From positions 1 to 64,000 of the forward strand of contig USCT01000010.1 in NCBI GenBank assembly GCA_900553185.1: a stretch of DNA of 64,000 nt, given 5' to 3'. The translations under genes and the position numbers were made by a program. Positions 16,401-25,173 of this stretch are shown piece after piece. Numbering within the stretch: the first letter of the stretch is position 1; every line of letters begins with the position of its first letter. The DNA is from an uncultured Bacteroides sp. (GTDB lineage Bacteria > Bacteroidota > Bacteroidia > Bacteroidales > Bacteroidaceae). The notes below the pieces were generated by a model, which saw only the letters and a program-made list of their open reading frames with translations, searched no databases and was not told the origin of the DNA.

Positions 16401-19101
16401 CGGAAAACCGGTGGATGCCCATTTGTTGGCTTCGCTGTACGATGCTTCGTTGGACCGGATTTACCAACACGGATGGCAATTCAGTCTGCCTTTCAACCGG
16501 TATACTCCGTTTGTACAGGTAATGACTTCGAGTGCCGGAAGAAGTGTTTATTTGTCTGACCGTTTTCCGGCAGTTGTGGCTGGAAATGGCTATGAGCTGT
16601 TGGTTCCCGATACATATAGCCGTTTGATTGATTTTTCGGCTTTTGGTTTGAGGCAGTATCAGATGAACGGAATGAAAGTCCTTTATTCGGCTGCGGCTCC
16701 TGCTATGCGGAGTAAAGCTCAAAGCGACGAGGCTGTAGCCATTATTACGCAAGAAGAGTCGGGGGCTGCCATAGACATAGAAATGGAATCTCTTCCAGCG
16801 GAGTCAGAAGCACCGGTGGACGTATTGCGTACACCTTCCGATGAAACGGCTTTTTATTATCCGGATCTGCATACCGATTCGCTGGGACAGGTTTCCATCC
16901 GTTTTACGGTGCCGGAGGGACTGACCGAATGGCGTTTCCTGGGATTTGCCCATACGGAATCGATGGAATTCGGATTGATGGACGCAAGGACCCGGACCGT
17001 GAAGGAGTTTATGGTGCAGCCTAACCTGCCTCGCTATGTCCGAGTGGGTGATGAGGCGGTTTTGTCGGCTTCGCTGGTAAACTTGTCGATGGAAACCGTG
17101 GCAGGAAAAGCCTGGATGGAGTTGTCCGATCCGGTAAGCGGACAGGTCATTTGCCGTGAAGGGCAGGCTTTTGAAGTAGCCGAGGGAAATAGCGGAACGG
17201 TCCGTTTCACTTATAAGGTGGCCGATAAGTATGATGTCCTGGTTTGTCGGATCTGGGCTGATGCCGGTGATTTCAGTGATGGAGAGCAGCATTACCTGCC
17301 GGTACTTTCTGACCGTGAATGGGTGACAGAGACTATACCTGTACAGTTGAACGGGGAAGAAAGTGTAACGGTTTCCTTGAAAAGTCTTTTCAACGGACAG
17401 AGCCGGACAGCTGCGGACAAACGGTTGACGGTGGAACTGACGGCCAATCCGATATGGTATGCCATACAGGCCTTGCCGGTAGTAGGAACACCGGCCTCTG
17501 ATGACGCGATTTCCTGGATGACAGCTTATTATACCAATGCGCTATCGAAAAAGCTGGTGGCTGATTATCCGCAGATAGCTGTAGTACTGGAAACCTGGAA
17601 GAAACAGCCAGATTCGGGAACGTGGCTCAGTAATTTACAGAAGAATACCGATTTGAAAGGATTGTTGCTGGAAGAAACTCCTTGGTTATCGGAAGCGGAA
17701 GACGAGGCGGACCGAAAGCGGAATCTGGCTGTCCTTCTGGATGAAAATGCGATGGAAAGCCGTTTGCAGGCTGCTCTTCGGAAGCTGGAGAGCCTGCAAG
17801 GTAAAAACGGAGGATGGAGCTGGTATCCGGGTATGGACGGAAACCGCTATGTCACTACGGAGATGGTAAAACAACTGGCCCGGCTGATTGACTTGCAGGT
17901 GCCGCAGGACGAAGCGATGAAGCAGATGTACCGGCAGGCACAGAAATTCCTGGGCGAACAACTGCTGGAAGAATATCAGGAAATGCGTGAAGTGGAGAAA
18001 CGGACTGGAACACGTCCGCTCCTGAGTGATGAGGCCATTGTTTACTTGTATGTGTGTGCACTGGACGCGTCCGCAAAACAGCAGGTCAAGCTGGAGGTAT
18101 TGAACTATTTCCTGGAAACCTTGCAGCAGAAGGTGCGTCCGGTAGATTGCTCCATTCTGGATAAAGCGAGGATAGCTGTTGTTCTGAAGGCTTTCGGAAA
18201 GCAACAGGCGGCTATGGAATGGTTACAGTCTGTCCGTGAATATGCTGTTTATAGTCCGGAGATGGGACGGTATTACGATACGCCGAAGGCTGTTTATTCC
18301 TGGTGCAGCTATCGTATTCCGACACAGGTCGCTGCCATGGAAGCCATACGGCGGTTGGCACCGGATGAACAGATGCTGGCGGAAATGAAGCAGTGGTTGT
18401 TGAAAGAAAAGCAGGTTCAGGCCTGGCCGACACCGGTAGCTACGGCCGACGCCTTGTATGCGTTGCTGGGTGATGAGACCCGGATACAGGCCGGTGGTGA
18501 AATGAAGGCGCAGGCTGGCGGTGTAACGGTAAGTACGGCTTCCGATGCAGTAGGGTATGTACGTGAAACATTGCCTGAAAAGGCAACAGACGCACCGGTT
18601 GTGAAAGTGACAAGAACCGGATCCGGATGGGGATGGGGGGCTGTCTATGCGCAATACACCGAACAACTGGATGCGATGGAACAAGGAAATGGAAGCGGAA
18701 ACGGACTGACCATTCAGCGGAAGTTGCTGAAAGAAGGTAAGGAAATCGACGAACATACACCGCTTCGGATGGGAGACCGTCTGACCGTATGCCTGACCGT
18801 ACGGGCCGATCGTGACATGGACTTTGTACAGATTACCGATGGGAAGGCGGCATGTATGGAGCCGGTGGAACAGTTGTCCGGTTATCGCTGGCAGGCGGGT
18901 GTCGGTTATTATCAGGTAAGTCGGGATGCTTCTATGCAATTCTTTATCGACCGGTTGCGTAAGGGAGTTTATACCATCAGATACGAGGTTTATCTGGACC
19001 GTTCCGGAACTTATCGGGGAGGAACGGCTGTGGCAAGTTCTGTTTATGCTCCGGAATTCCGGGCCCGTACCGGAAGTCTGACTATACGGGTAAACGATTG
19101 A
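13477..19101 (+). CDS. Alpha-2-macroglobulin family protein, no thioester
   Basis: A very large (1874-residue) exported protein. A signal peptide of about 22 residues ends at LCAQQ. After a helical region of about 300 residues come the macroglobulin beta-sandwich domains; the MG2 region has ALFSDRSLYRPGQILRLSGVVY near residue 525, followed by further sandwiches and the A2M domain with TPSDETAFYYPDL near residue 1120 and the EGLTEWRFLGFAHT strand. The alpha/alpha-barrel domain (GGWSWYPGMDGNRYVTTEMV near residue 1450) is present. The CxEQ thioester found in trapping alpha-2-macroglobulins is missing where it is expected; that segment reads TPASDDAISWMTAYYTNA. It probably acts in envelope protection or peptide capture without covalent trapping; this is inference. 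Confidence 0.9.
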   Translation: MSRLLCIGLILLGSFFPFRLCAQQYDRMWKQVEDFQKKDLVESVIESVDGIYRKAKEERNLPQLMKAFLVRSSYRIALTPDSLEAERLALEKWVAEETDSVGKAVLNNLLGTMALEEQQPDWEKAIHYFRQSLVAEELLGKTPAKEFRPMTVSESFSERYFDDNLFDLLVRRAIFSLSNNWSLRMKTEVQAEILALYERLMAFYDGKNRNAALLTRTAYLMTRSAGNMFVMQYRLENQEIIRQLTELAETYRGEEACADVYLKLAYFYKREQQPAKQLEAVRIGLELYPKSDLREALQQQVDEVLASGLSIDIPWIYPSHEVKMTVHYKNLKKFTLEWYRLEISPTAFTGDTDQPEQLIRQKGKKAGSCTYTLTPATDYLPHDTVLTYQVPEAGIYLLKLIPEGDKKGISYTSLFVSPYQLVAMPVNSHTFEVTAVDRLNGSPIPYAEIVTYTRESGQFVQEQVYPTDAEGKVLIPLAATRSGYRPLKYMHVRTPGNDFMAIGASALYGGNFHEDEDSGWKQRVALFSDRSLYRPGQILRLSGVVYRQLGDSLEVIPAVTRELSVYGGGKEVAKVSVRTDEYGVFTVDIPLPMTLLPGIFRATVTGEASLSFRIEEYKRPTFDVVLSPYQTAYQVGDSLQINGEARFFSGAPVRAAKVSYRVIRSKNWFWRGSFDSEELVNGVLQTDAEGKFTVPVWLKPPADADKEGNMIYYYNYQVVAEVTENSGETQEGSTDLPVGHYSIGLDIKGLDEMVPREKQLKIQFQALNLNRQPVEVEVEYQVYALDEDLKQGKLCYAGKVMSQQSWVPAEVWALPAGRYRMVATVTDELNRKTQDEQDFVLFSLDDTRLPVPMTDWFYQDGESLTTEHPATVYIGSAEDSVHLFVDIYRADRRIESRRLILNHEIKKFTFPYREEYGDGISVNFAFLRKDYLHSHLVRLTRPEPDKSLVLKWETFRDRLEPGNQETWTLRITDPNGKPVDAHLLASLYDASLDRIYQHGWQFSLPFNRYTPFVQVMTSSAGRSVYLSDRFPAVVAGNGYELLVPDTYSRLIDFSAFGLRQYQMNGMKVLYSAAAPAMRSKAQSDEAVAIITQEESGAAIDIEMESLPAESEAPVDVLRTPSDETAFYYPDLHTDSLGQVSIRFTVPEGLTEWRFLGFAHTESMEFGLMDARTRTVKEFMVQPNLPRYVRVGDEAVLSASLVNLSMETVAGKAWMELSDPVSGQVICREGQAFEVAEGNSGTVRFTYKVADKYDVLVCRIWADAGDFSDGEQHYLPVLSDREWVTETIPVQLNGEESVTVSLKSLFNGQSRTAADKRLTVELTANPIWYAIQALPVVGTPASDDAISWMTAYYTNALSKKLVADYPQIAVVLETWKKQPDSGTWLSNLQKNTDLKGLLLEETPWLSEAEDEADRKRNLAVLLDENAMESRLQAALRKLESLQGKNGGWSWYPGMDGNRYVTTEMVKQLARLIDLQVPQDEAMKQMYRQAQKFLGEQLLEEYQEMREVEKRTGTRPLLSDEAIVYLYVCALDASAKQQVKLEVLNYFLETLQQKVRPVDCSILDKARIAVVLKAFGKQQAAMEWLQSVREYAVYSPEMGRYYDTPKAVYSWCSYRIPTQVAAMEAIRRLAPDEQMLAEMKQWLLKEKQVQAWPTPVATADALYALLGDETRIQAGGEMKAQAGGVTVSTASDAVGYVRETLPEKATDAPVVKVTRTGSGWGWGAVYAQYTEQLDAMEQGNGSGNGLTIQRKLLKEGKEIDEHTPLRMGDRLTVCLTVRADRDMDFVQITDGKAACMEPVEQLSGYRWQAGVGYYQVSRDASMQFFIDRLRKGVYTIRYEVYLDRSGTYRGGTAVASSVYAPEFRARTGSLTIRVND

Positions 19102-19140
19102 TGGCGGAGTGTCAGTTTTAGCATTTATTCTCAGTTGAGT

Positions 19141-19172
19141 TTTGGGCGAAAATGATTTTCTGTCTATCTTTG
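19141..19172 (+). promoter_or_regulatory. Promoter of the DUF1573-meaB pair
   Basis: TTTG (19141-19144), a 20-bp spacer and TATCTTTG (19165-19172): a full match to the Bacteroides promoter. The box ends 27 bp before the DUF1573 start codon. Confidence 0.85.
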
Positions 19173-19199
19173 TTTCCTAATTTTAGTAAAGCATAACCG

Positions 19200-20276
19200 A
19201 TGAAGCGTATATATCTTCTTGCAACGTTGTTGATACTGGCCGTTATGACGGTACAGGCCCAGCCTAAAATAGCTTTTGATCAGGAAAAGAAGGAGCTGGG
19301 CTATATATTGTGGAGAAATCCTGCGACGATTACTTTTCAGTTCACCAATACGGGTGATAAGCCTCTGGTCATTTCGAATGTGACAACTTCCTGTGGATGC
19401 ACCAAGGCGGAATGGACGCAGGATCCGGTTCCGGCAGGAGGTACCGGTGAGATAACGGCTGTATTCGACGCTGAGGCTATCGGTCGGTTTTACAAGGAGG
19501 TGGGCGTTTATTGCAATGCTTCGTCCGTGCCTGTGTATCTGGAATTTAACGGTGAGGTAACTGCCGATTCGAGAAATTTTTCGTTTACCCATCCGTATGG
19601 TATCGGTCCTATCCGCTTGAATCTGGATGAAATCGCTTTCGAGGATGTGAACCGGGGTGACAAGCCAGTCATTGAATTGCAGGTGGCAAATGCTTCGAAC
19701 AAGAGTTATACACCGGTGCTGATGCACTTGCCTCCTTATCTGAGCGCTCAGGCTGTACCCGAAAAGCTGGGACGCGGAAAGGCTGGAAAGGTGCTGATCA
19801 CCCTCGATACGGAAAAGGTGCCCAAGCTGGGTATTACCCGTTCGTCGGTGTATCTGGCCCGGTATCCGGGAGACAAAGTGGGCAGTGATAACGAGATTCC
19901 GGTATCGGTAGTATTGTTGCCCGATTTTGACGGAGTATCCGATCTGGAAAAGAATAATCCGCCTCACATCAGCGCTTCGGCTACGGAACTGGAGTTTAAA
20001 GGGCTGAAACCCAATCAGCACAAGTCACAAACCATTGTCCTGACAAATACCGGAAAGTCTGATCTTCAGATTCAGGATATGCAGGTATTCAGTATAGCGC
20101 TGGGAGTCAAGTTGAAGAAACGTACCTTGAAGCCCGGCGAATCTACCAAGATGAAGATTACCGTACTGGCCGAGAACCTGCCTCGCATAAAGGGTACTCC
20201 CCGTGTGCTGATGATAACCAACGACCCGGATCGTCCCAAGATGAGTATTCGTGTCAACGCTTCGTTAATGGAGTAA
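19200..20276 (+). CDS. Exported DUF1573-domain protein
   Basis: A 358-residue protein with a signal peptide of about 20 residues ending VQAQP. It holds two or three immunoglobulin-like beta-sandwich units of the DUF1573/HYDIN type: the first, at about 25-120, has the hallmark TTSCGCTKAEW, and a C-terminal unit near 255-355 has the LTNTGKSDLQIQDM strand pair. This family is common in Bacteroidetes envelopes and its role is unknown; a structural or adhesive role is likely. It lies 27 bp ahead of meaB, with which it is probably cotranscribed, although no functional tie is obvious. Confidence 0.85.
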   Translation: MKRIYLLATLLILAVMTVQAQPKIAFDQEKKELGYILWRNPATITFQFTNTGDKPLVISNVTTSCGCTKAEWTQDPVPAGGTGEITAVFDAEAIGRFYKEVGVYCNASSVPVYLEFNGEVTADSRNFSFTHPYGIGPIRLNLDEIAFEDVNRGDKPVIELQVANASNKSYTPVLMHLPPYLSAQAVPEKLGRGKAGKVLITLDTEKVPKLGITRSSVYLARYPGDKVGSDNEIPVSVVLLPDFDGVSDLEKNNPPHISASATELEFKGLKPNQHKSQTIVLTNTGKSDLQIQDMQVFSIALGVKLKKRTLKPGESTKMKITVLAENLPRIKGTPRVLMITNDPDRPKMSIRVNASLME

Positions 20277-20303
20277 TGGAATAAAACCTTAAATTTAAGC
20301 GAT

Positions 20304-21410
20304 ATGGAACACCCCGAAAACAATGAAGCCTACAAGGGGTTAACGGTAAACAAGGGCATTGAACAGCCTTCTGTGGTTAATCCTTATCTGAAACTGCGCA
20401 AAAAGCCGCAACGGCGCCGTTTTACTGCGGCCGAATACGTCGAAGGTATTCTGAAAGGTGATATTACGGTGTTGAGTCAGGCTGTTACCCTGGTGGAAAG
20501 TCTGAAGCCGGAACATCAGGCGCTGGCCCAGGAAGTGATAGAGAAGTGTCTTCCATTCTCCGGAAATTCGGTCCGTGTGGGAATCAGCGGAGTGCCGGGA
20601 GCCGGAAAAAGCACTTCCATTGATGTGTTCGGACTGCATGTACTCCAGCAGCATGGAGGTAAGCTGGCCGTACTTGCCATCGACCCCAGCAGTGAGCGTT
20701 CCAAGGGAAGCATTCTGGGAGACAAGACCCGTATGGAAAAGTTATCCGTACATCCCGATTCGTTTATCCGTCCCAGTCCGGCGGCCGGTTCGCTGGGAGG
20801 GGTGGCCCGCAAGACCCGTGAAACCATCATTCTGTGTGAGGCGGCCGGTTTCGACAAAATTTTTGTGGAGACGGTAGGCGTGGGACAGAGCGAGACGGCC
20901 GTTCATTCCATGGTAGACTTCTTCCTGTTGATTCAGTTGGCCGGTACGGGCGATGAATTGCAGGGAATCAAGCGTGGTATCATGGAGATGGCCGACGGTA
21001 TCATCATCAACAAGGCCGATGGAAGCAACGTGGAGAAAGCCAAGCTGGCGGCTACCCATTTCCGGAACGCCTTGAAGCTGTTTCCGCCTTCAGAATCGGG
21101 CTGGACTCCGGAAGTATTGACTTATTCCGGTTTCTACGGACTGGGTATTCAGGAAATCTGGGACATGGTGTACCGTTATTTCGACTTTGTCCGTGCCAAC
21201 GGCTATTTCCAGTACCGGAGAAACGAGCAGGCCAAGTACTGGATGTACGAGACCATCAACGAACACCTGCGCGACAGCTTCTATCAGAATCCGGTCATTG
21301 CCGCCGAGCTCCCGCTCCGGGAACAGGAGGTACTGGGAGGTACGGCCACTTCGTTTACGGCCGCCAAACGGTTGCTGGATGCTTATTTTAAAGAGTTGAA
21401 AAACAAATAA
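20304..21410 (+). CDS. meaB: Methylmalonyl-CoA mutase-associated GTPase MeaB
   Basis: G3E-family GTPase that gates cobalamin loading of, and protects, methylmalonyl-CoA mutase; in Bacteroidetes this supports the succinate-propionate route. The 368-residue protein has Walker A GVPGAGKST near residue 96, the switch segment IDPSSERSKGSILGDKTRM, the ETVGVGQSE motif near residue 190, and base-recognition NKADG near residue 237. The mutase subunits are not in this window. It ends just before a 22-bp-periodic repeat array. Confidence 0.96.
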   Translation: MEHPENNEAYKGLTVNKGIEQPSVVNPYLKLRKKPQRRRFTAAEYVEGILKGDITVLSQAVTLVESLKPEHQALAQEVIEKCLPFSGNSVRVGISGVPGAGKSTSIDVFGLHVLQQHGGKLAVLAIDPSSERSKGSILGDKTRMEKLSVHPDSFIRPSPAAGSLGGVARKTRETIILCEAAGFDKIFVETVGVGQSETAVHSMVDFFLLIQLAGTGDELQGIKRGIMEMADGIIINKADGSNVEKAKLAATHFRNALKLFPPSESGWTPEVLTYSGFYGLGIQEIWDMVYRYFDFVRANGYFQYRRNEQAKYWMYETINEHLRDSFYQNPVIAAELPLREQEVLGGTATSFTAAKRLLDAYFKELKNK

Positions 21411-21424
21411 TTATAATCTTCCGA

Positions 21425-21512
21425 AAAACGAACGTTCGTTTTCTCTGAAACGTCTGGAACTTTTCAAGAAAACGGACGTTCGTTTGTATGAAGACGTCCG
21501 GATATTTTTCCG
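21425..21512. repeat. 22-bp-periodic palindromic repeat array A (4 units)
   Basis: Four degenerate units start at 21425, 21447, 21469 and 21491, exactly 22 bp apart. Each begins RARACG and most have an inverted CGTTT or similar half 8-10 bp later; the first is a perfect 18-bp palindrome, AAAACGAACGTTCGTTTT. The array lies between the convergent ends of meaB and pfkA. The same kind of unit with the same 22-bp step recurs at 34671 and 54145. Confidence 0.8.
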
Positions 21513-21522
21513 GACAAAAAGA

Positions 21523-21561
21523 AAACATCCGGGTCTTCGGTCATGGAAGGTCCGGATGTTT
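21523..21561 (-). terminator. Terminator after pfkA
   Basis: AAACATCCGG (21523-21532) pairs with CCGGATGTTT (21552-21561). On the minus strand it is followed by TTCTTTTTG, so it best serves pfkA, whose stop codon is 38 bp upstream of it. Confidence 0.8.
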
Positions 21562-21598
21562 CTTTATAGAAGTGTATCTGTGTGATATGAGATGTCAA

Positions 21599-22579
21599 TC
21601 AGATAGAAAGTTCACGAAGTACGTTTACCAGTTCACGGTCGATCGGCTTGTCGTTCTTGATGGCTTGTGCGAACGGTACGTATACGATTTTGTCGTTATT
21701 GATACCGATCATCACGTTACGTTGTCCTTCCATCAGGGCCTGAATACTGGCGACACCCATACGGCTGGCGATGATACGGTCGTGTGCCGTCGGACGGCCT
21801 CCGCGTTGCAAGTGTCCGAGGATGGTTACGCGTGTATCGTACTGAGGATATTCGTTCTTTACACGTTCTGCGTAGTGCATGGCTCCACCGGTGATTTCAC
21901 TTTCTGCTACCAGTACGATGGAACTGCTCTTTGACTTACGGAAACCGTTGTTGATAACTTCTTCCAACTGGTCTACCTCGGTATTGAATTCCGGAATGAT
22001 GGCAGCTTCGGCTCCAGCGGCGATGGCTCCGTTCAAAGCCAGGAAGCCGGCATCGCGTCCCATTACTTCGACAAAGAACAGACGTTCGTGTGAAGTGGCG
22101 GTGTCGCGGATTTTATCGACCGCGTCGAGGATGGTATTCAAGGCGGTATCGTAACCGATGGTAGTATCTGTTCCGTACAGGTCGTTGTCGATGGTACCCG
22201 GCAGACCGATACACGGAATGTCATATTCTTGAGCCAACAGACGGGCACCGGTCAGAGAACCATCGCCTCCGATGACAATCAAGGCATCAATACCTTCACG
22301 TTTCATGGTTTCGTATGCTATCTGACGTCCTTCGGGTGTCTTGAATTCCTGGCAACGGGCTGTTTTCAGAATTGTACCTCCCTGCTGGATGATGTTACTT
22401 ACATTTTCCGTACGAAATTCCTTGATTTCGCCGGTAATCAGACCCTTGTAACCTCTGTAGATACCTTTTACCTGCAATCCGTTGAAGATGGCGGAACGTG
22501 TCACCGCACGGATGGCTGCATTCATACCCGGGGCATCGCCTCCTGAAGTAAGAATACCGATGCATTTAATACTTTCCAT
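21599..22579 (-). CDS. pfkA: ATP-dependent 6-phosphofructokinase
   Basis: Phosphorylates fructose 6-phosphate to the 1,6-bisphosphate, the committing step of glycolysis. The 326-residue length is typical for bacterial PfkA. Motifs seen: the nucleotide loop TSGGDAPGMNAAIRA at about 11-25, GGDGSLTGA near residue 103, catalytic PGTIDND near residue 127 and the MGRDAGFLA substrate loop near residue 172. The Gly at the position after the GGD motif suggests ATP rather than pyrophosphate as donor. It is downstream of ispH but has its own -7 box in the 100-bp gap. Confidence 0.97.
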   Translation of the reverse strand: MESIKCIGILTSGGDAPGMNAAIRAVTRSAIFNGLQVKGIYRGYKGLITGEIKEFRTENVSNIIQQGGTILKTARCQEFKTPEGRQIAYETMKREGIDALIVIGGDGSLTGARLLAQEYDIPCIGLPGTIDNDLYGTDTTIGYDTALNTILDAVDKIRDTATSHERLFFVEVMGRDAGFLALNGAIAAGAEAAIIPEFNTEVDQLEEVINNGFRKSKSSSIVLVAESEITGGAMHYAERVKNEYPQYDTRVTILGHLQRGGRPTAHDRIIASRMGVASIQALMEGQRNVMIGINNDKIVYVPFAQAIKNDKPIDRELVNVLRELSI

Positions 22580-22609
22580 AGTTATTTGTAGTTAGTTTGA
22601 TTATTGATG

Positions 22610-22617
22610 CAAATGTA
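22610..22617 (-). promoter_or_regulatory. -7 box for pfkA
   Basis: TACATTTG on the minus strand, 31 bp ahead of the pfkA start. No clear -33 TTTG is seen. Confidence 0.6.
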
Positions 22618-22679
22618 TAAAATTACCCGTAATCACGTGATAAAAAGCATGCTTTTTTATGGTGTTTTTACTATTGCCG

Positions 22680-23546
22680 TTACTCTTCTCCCAGGATGAC
22701 TTTTTTGCAGGCTTCCATCAGCCACTTGGGAGTGGAAGTCGCTCCGCAGATACCGATGGAGCGTGCGTTCCGGAGCAGGGTGCGGTCTATTTCCTGCGGC
22801 TGGTCTATCTGATACGAGTTGGGATTGACCTTCTTGCATTCCTGAAACAGAATCTTTCCGTTGGAACTTTTATGTCCGCAGACGAAGAAGATCAGGTCGT
22901 GGGCGGCCGCGAACCGGCGGATGTTCGGCATGCGGTTGGCCACTTGCCGGCAGATGGTATCGAAATACTGGAACGTGGCGGTAGGCGCGATGTGAGCTTC
23001 GATGTAGGCCACTATCTGCCGGAACTCATCCAGCGATTTGGTTGTTTGTGAATAAAGGCGGATGTCTTTGCTGAAGTCCAGCTTGCTTACCTCCTCCAGT
23101 TTTTCGATGACGATGGCTTTCCCTCCGGTTTGTCCTACCAGTCCCAGCACTTCTGCATGACCGTTTTTCCCGTAGATGACGATTTGTTTCGGCCGGTCGG
23201 TCGGTGTCGTATCGTATTCCTGCTTGATGCGTTTCTGCAGGCGGAGCACTACCGGACAGGTCGCGTCGATGATTTCGATGTGATTCTTCTGTGCCAGCTG
23301 GTAGGTCTCGGGAGGTTCTCCATGGGCACGGAGCAGGACTTTGGCGTGCTTGAGCCGGGCAAACTCCTCGTGGTTGATGGTAATCAGCCCCAGCTTTTCC
23401 AGCCGTTCGCATTCCTGTCCGTTGTGCACGATGTCGCCCAGGCAATAAAGGGGTTCTCCCTTTGCCAGTTCTTCTTCTGCCTTGCGGATGGCCGTGGTCA
23501 CTCCGAAGCAGAAGCCTGACCCTTCATCTATTTCAACACGTTGCAT
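22680..23546 (-). CDS. ispH: 4-hydroxy-3-methylbut-2-enyl diphosphate reductase
   Basis: Iron-sulfur enzyme of the last step of the MEP isoprenoid pathway, giving IPP and DMAPP. The 288-residue protein has the three cluster cysteines in context: SGFCFGVTTA near residue 13, DATCPVV near residue 95 and SIGICGATSTPKW at about 265. Conserved histidines are seen in DIVHNGQE and RAHGEP. It overlaps the 3' end of cmk by 14 bp, so the two are coupled. Its product feeds the prenyl synthase encoded at 25174. Confidence 0.96.
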   Translation of the reverse strand: MQRVEIDEGSGFCFGVTTAIRKAEEELAKGEPLYCLGDIVHNGQECERLEKLGLITINHEEFARLKHAKVLLRAHGEPPETYQLAQKNHIEIIDATCPVVLRLQKRIKQEYDTTPTDRPKQIVIYGKNGHAEVLGLVGQTGGKAIVIEKLEEVSKLDFSKDIRLYSQTTKSLDEFRQIVAYIEAHIAPTATFQYFDTICRQVANRMPNIRRFAAAHDLIFFVCGHKSSNGKILFQECKKVNPNSYQIDQPQEIDRTLLRNARSIGICGATSTPKWLMEACKKVILGEE

Positions 23547-24231
23547 GAGTTACTTTTTCAAATTGGTTCTTTAGCCATTCTTTCTGCTCGGCGATGGTGA
23601 GCTGGCTGTTGTCCAGCAGGATGGCGTCGTCGGCCTTGCGGAGCGGGCTTACGCTACGGGTCTGGTCTATCCGGTCGCGTTCTTCCACATTCTTCAGGAT
23701 ATCTTCATAAGAAGCCTCTTGTCCTTTTTCCCTCAGTTCGTCGTATCGGCGTTTCGCGCGGATCTCTGCCGAAGCGGTCACGAATATCTTCAGCTCGGCC
23801 TGCGGGAACACGGCGGTACCGATGTCTCTTCCGTCCATCACGATACCCTTGTCTTTTCCCATTTCCTGTTGTTGCTTGACCAGCGCCTCACGCACGAATC
23901 CCAGGGCGGCCACCGGGCTGACCCGTGACGACACTTCCAGGGTACGGATGCGGTCTTCCACATTTACCCCGTTGAGGTAGGTTACTGGGCGCTGGGTTTC
24001 CGGGTTCAGCCGGAAGCTGATGTGGATATCGTTCATGTGAGCCTTCAAGGCTGCTTCGTCGATGTTTCCGGCGGCGTCGAACATGTGGTGCTCGATGCAG
24101 TAAAGGGTTACGGCACGGTACATGGCACCACTATCTATATAGATATACCCGATTTCGCGGGCCAGATCCTTGGCCATCGTGCTTTTTCCGCACGAGGAGA
24201 ATCCGTCTATGGCTATGATAATCTTTTTCAT
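23533..24231 (-). CDS. cmk: Cytidylate kinase
   Basis: Transfers phosphate from ATP to CMP or dCMP. The 232-residue protein has an N-terminal P-loop, DGFSSCGKSTMAK, the YIDSGAMYRAVTLY substrate motif near residue 32, and GRDIGTAVFP near residue 140 with the conserved Arg-Asp pair. A lid region with the RDRIDQTRSVSPL segment follows. It is the first gene of cmk-ispH and has a good -7 box 31 bp upstream. Confidence 0.96.
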   Translation of the reverse strand: MKKIIIAIDGFSSCGKSTMAKDLAREIGYIYIDSGAMYRAVTLYCIEHHMFDAAGNIDEAALKAHMNDIHISFRLNPETQRPVTYLNGVNVEDRIRTLEVSSRVSPVAALGFVREALVKQQQEMGKDKGIVMDGRDIGTAVFPQAELKIFVTASAEIRAKRRYDELREKGQEASYEDILKNVEERDRIDQTRSVSPLRKADDAILLDNSQLTIAEQKEWLKNQFEKVTHATC

Positions 24232-24261
24232 GTTTTCTCAATTTAAACTCTGTAGACACGC

Positions 24262-24269
24262 CAAAGATA
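24262..24269 (-). promoter_or_regulatory. -7 box for cmk-ispH
   Basis: TATCTTTG on the minus strand, 31 bp from the cmk start codon; a perfect TAnnTTTG match. Confidence 0.65.
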
Positions 24270-24337
24270 GCTAAAAGTTTGGAGGTTTTGGAAGTGATGG
24301 TAAAATGTTTTGTTTTTTGGCATTTTTTTTCAGAGAA

Positions 24338-24371
24338 TTTGTTGGGGTTTCACAAATAAATACTACATTTG
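24338..24371 (+). promoter_or_regulatory. Promoter of tonB
   Basis: TTTG (24338-24341), a 22-bp spacer and TACATTTG (24364-24371), ending 36 bp before the ATG at 24408. The box position also shows that an in-frame start at 24369 would be inside the promoter. Confidence 0.75.
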
Positions 24372-24407
24372 CCGGACAGAGAAACATTAACCTATAAAAG
24401 TTATTTT

Positions 24408-25097
24408 ATGGAAATTAAAAAATCGCCGAAAGCGGACCTCGAAGGAAAGAAAACGACTGGTCTGTTGATTGGTTTCGTGCTGATATTGGCAGCGATGTTT
24501 GTTGCGTTCGAATGGACAGAACGTGACATACAGGTCACTACCGATACTGGTATCGTAGAACCAGCGTTTGAAGAAGAAATGGTTCCTATCACGGAACAAC
24601 AGGAACAACCTCAGGCTCCACCTCCCCCCGAAGCTCCGAAGATGGAAGAAGTGCTCCAGATTGCCGAAAACGATGCGAACGTTGAAGAATCTACCGTTGC
24701 AACCTCAGAGGAAGTGGGTGAAGCTGTTGTCGTAGTAAAACAGGCACCTGTAGAAGTTGAGGAAGAAGAAGTGGAAGAACAGCAGATCTTCCAGGTAGTA
24801 GAAGAGATGCCGGAATTCCCGGGTGGTATGGCTGAATGTTTGAAGTTCTTGGCTAAGAACATCAAGTATCCGACCATCGCACAGGAAAACGGTGTACAGG
24901 GACGTGTAATCGTTCAGTTTGTGGTAAACCGTGACGGTTCTATCGTTGACCCGGTAGTTATGCGTTCAGTAGACCCGTATCTGGATAAGGAAGCACTCCG
25001 TGTGATCATGATGATGCCGAAGTGGAAACCAGGTAAGCAGCGTGGTAAGGCCGTACGTGTAAAATATACCGTACCTGTAACCTTCAAGTTGCAGTAA
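24408..25097 (+). CDS. tonB: Energy transducer TonB
   Basis: Couples the inner-membrane proton motive force to TonB-dependent outer-membrane transporters. The 229-residue protein starts with a short cytoplasmic MEIKKSPKADLEGKK, then a single membrane anchor at about 17-35, an acidic and Pro/Glu/Val-rich periplasmic linker (about 50-130), and the C-terminal TonB domain (about 140-229) with FPGGMAECLKFLAKNIKYP and the VQGRVIVQFVV strand. I chose the ATG at 24408 because an earlier in-frame ATG at 24369 overlaps the promoter. It is monocistronic; its ExbB/ExbD partners may be those at 27281-29657. Confidence 0.94.
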   Translation: MEIKKSPKADLEGKKTTGLLIGFVLILAAMFVAFEWTERDIQVTTDTGIVEPAFEEEMVPITEQQEQPQAPPPPEAPKMEEVLQIAENDANVEESTVATSEEVGEAVVVVKQAPVEVEEEEVEEQQIFQVVEEMPEFPGGMAECLKFLAKNIKYPTIAQENGVQGRVIVQFVVNRDGSIVDPVVMRSVDPYLDKEALRVIMMMPKWKPGKQRGKAVRVKYTVPVTFKLQ

Positions 25098-25116
25098 TCC
25101 TTGGATCGAATAAAGA

Positions 25117-25144
25117 AAGGCTGCCCGCACGAGCAGCCTTTTTT
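25117..25144 (+). terminator. Terminator after tonB
   Basis: Stem AAGGCTGC/GCAGCCTT with an 8-nt loop, followed by four more T residues. Confidence 0.88.
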
Positions 25145-25173
25145 CGTTGTTGGAAAACCCTAAACTCTGATGT

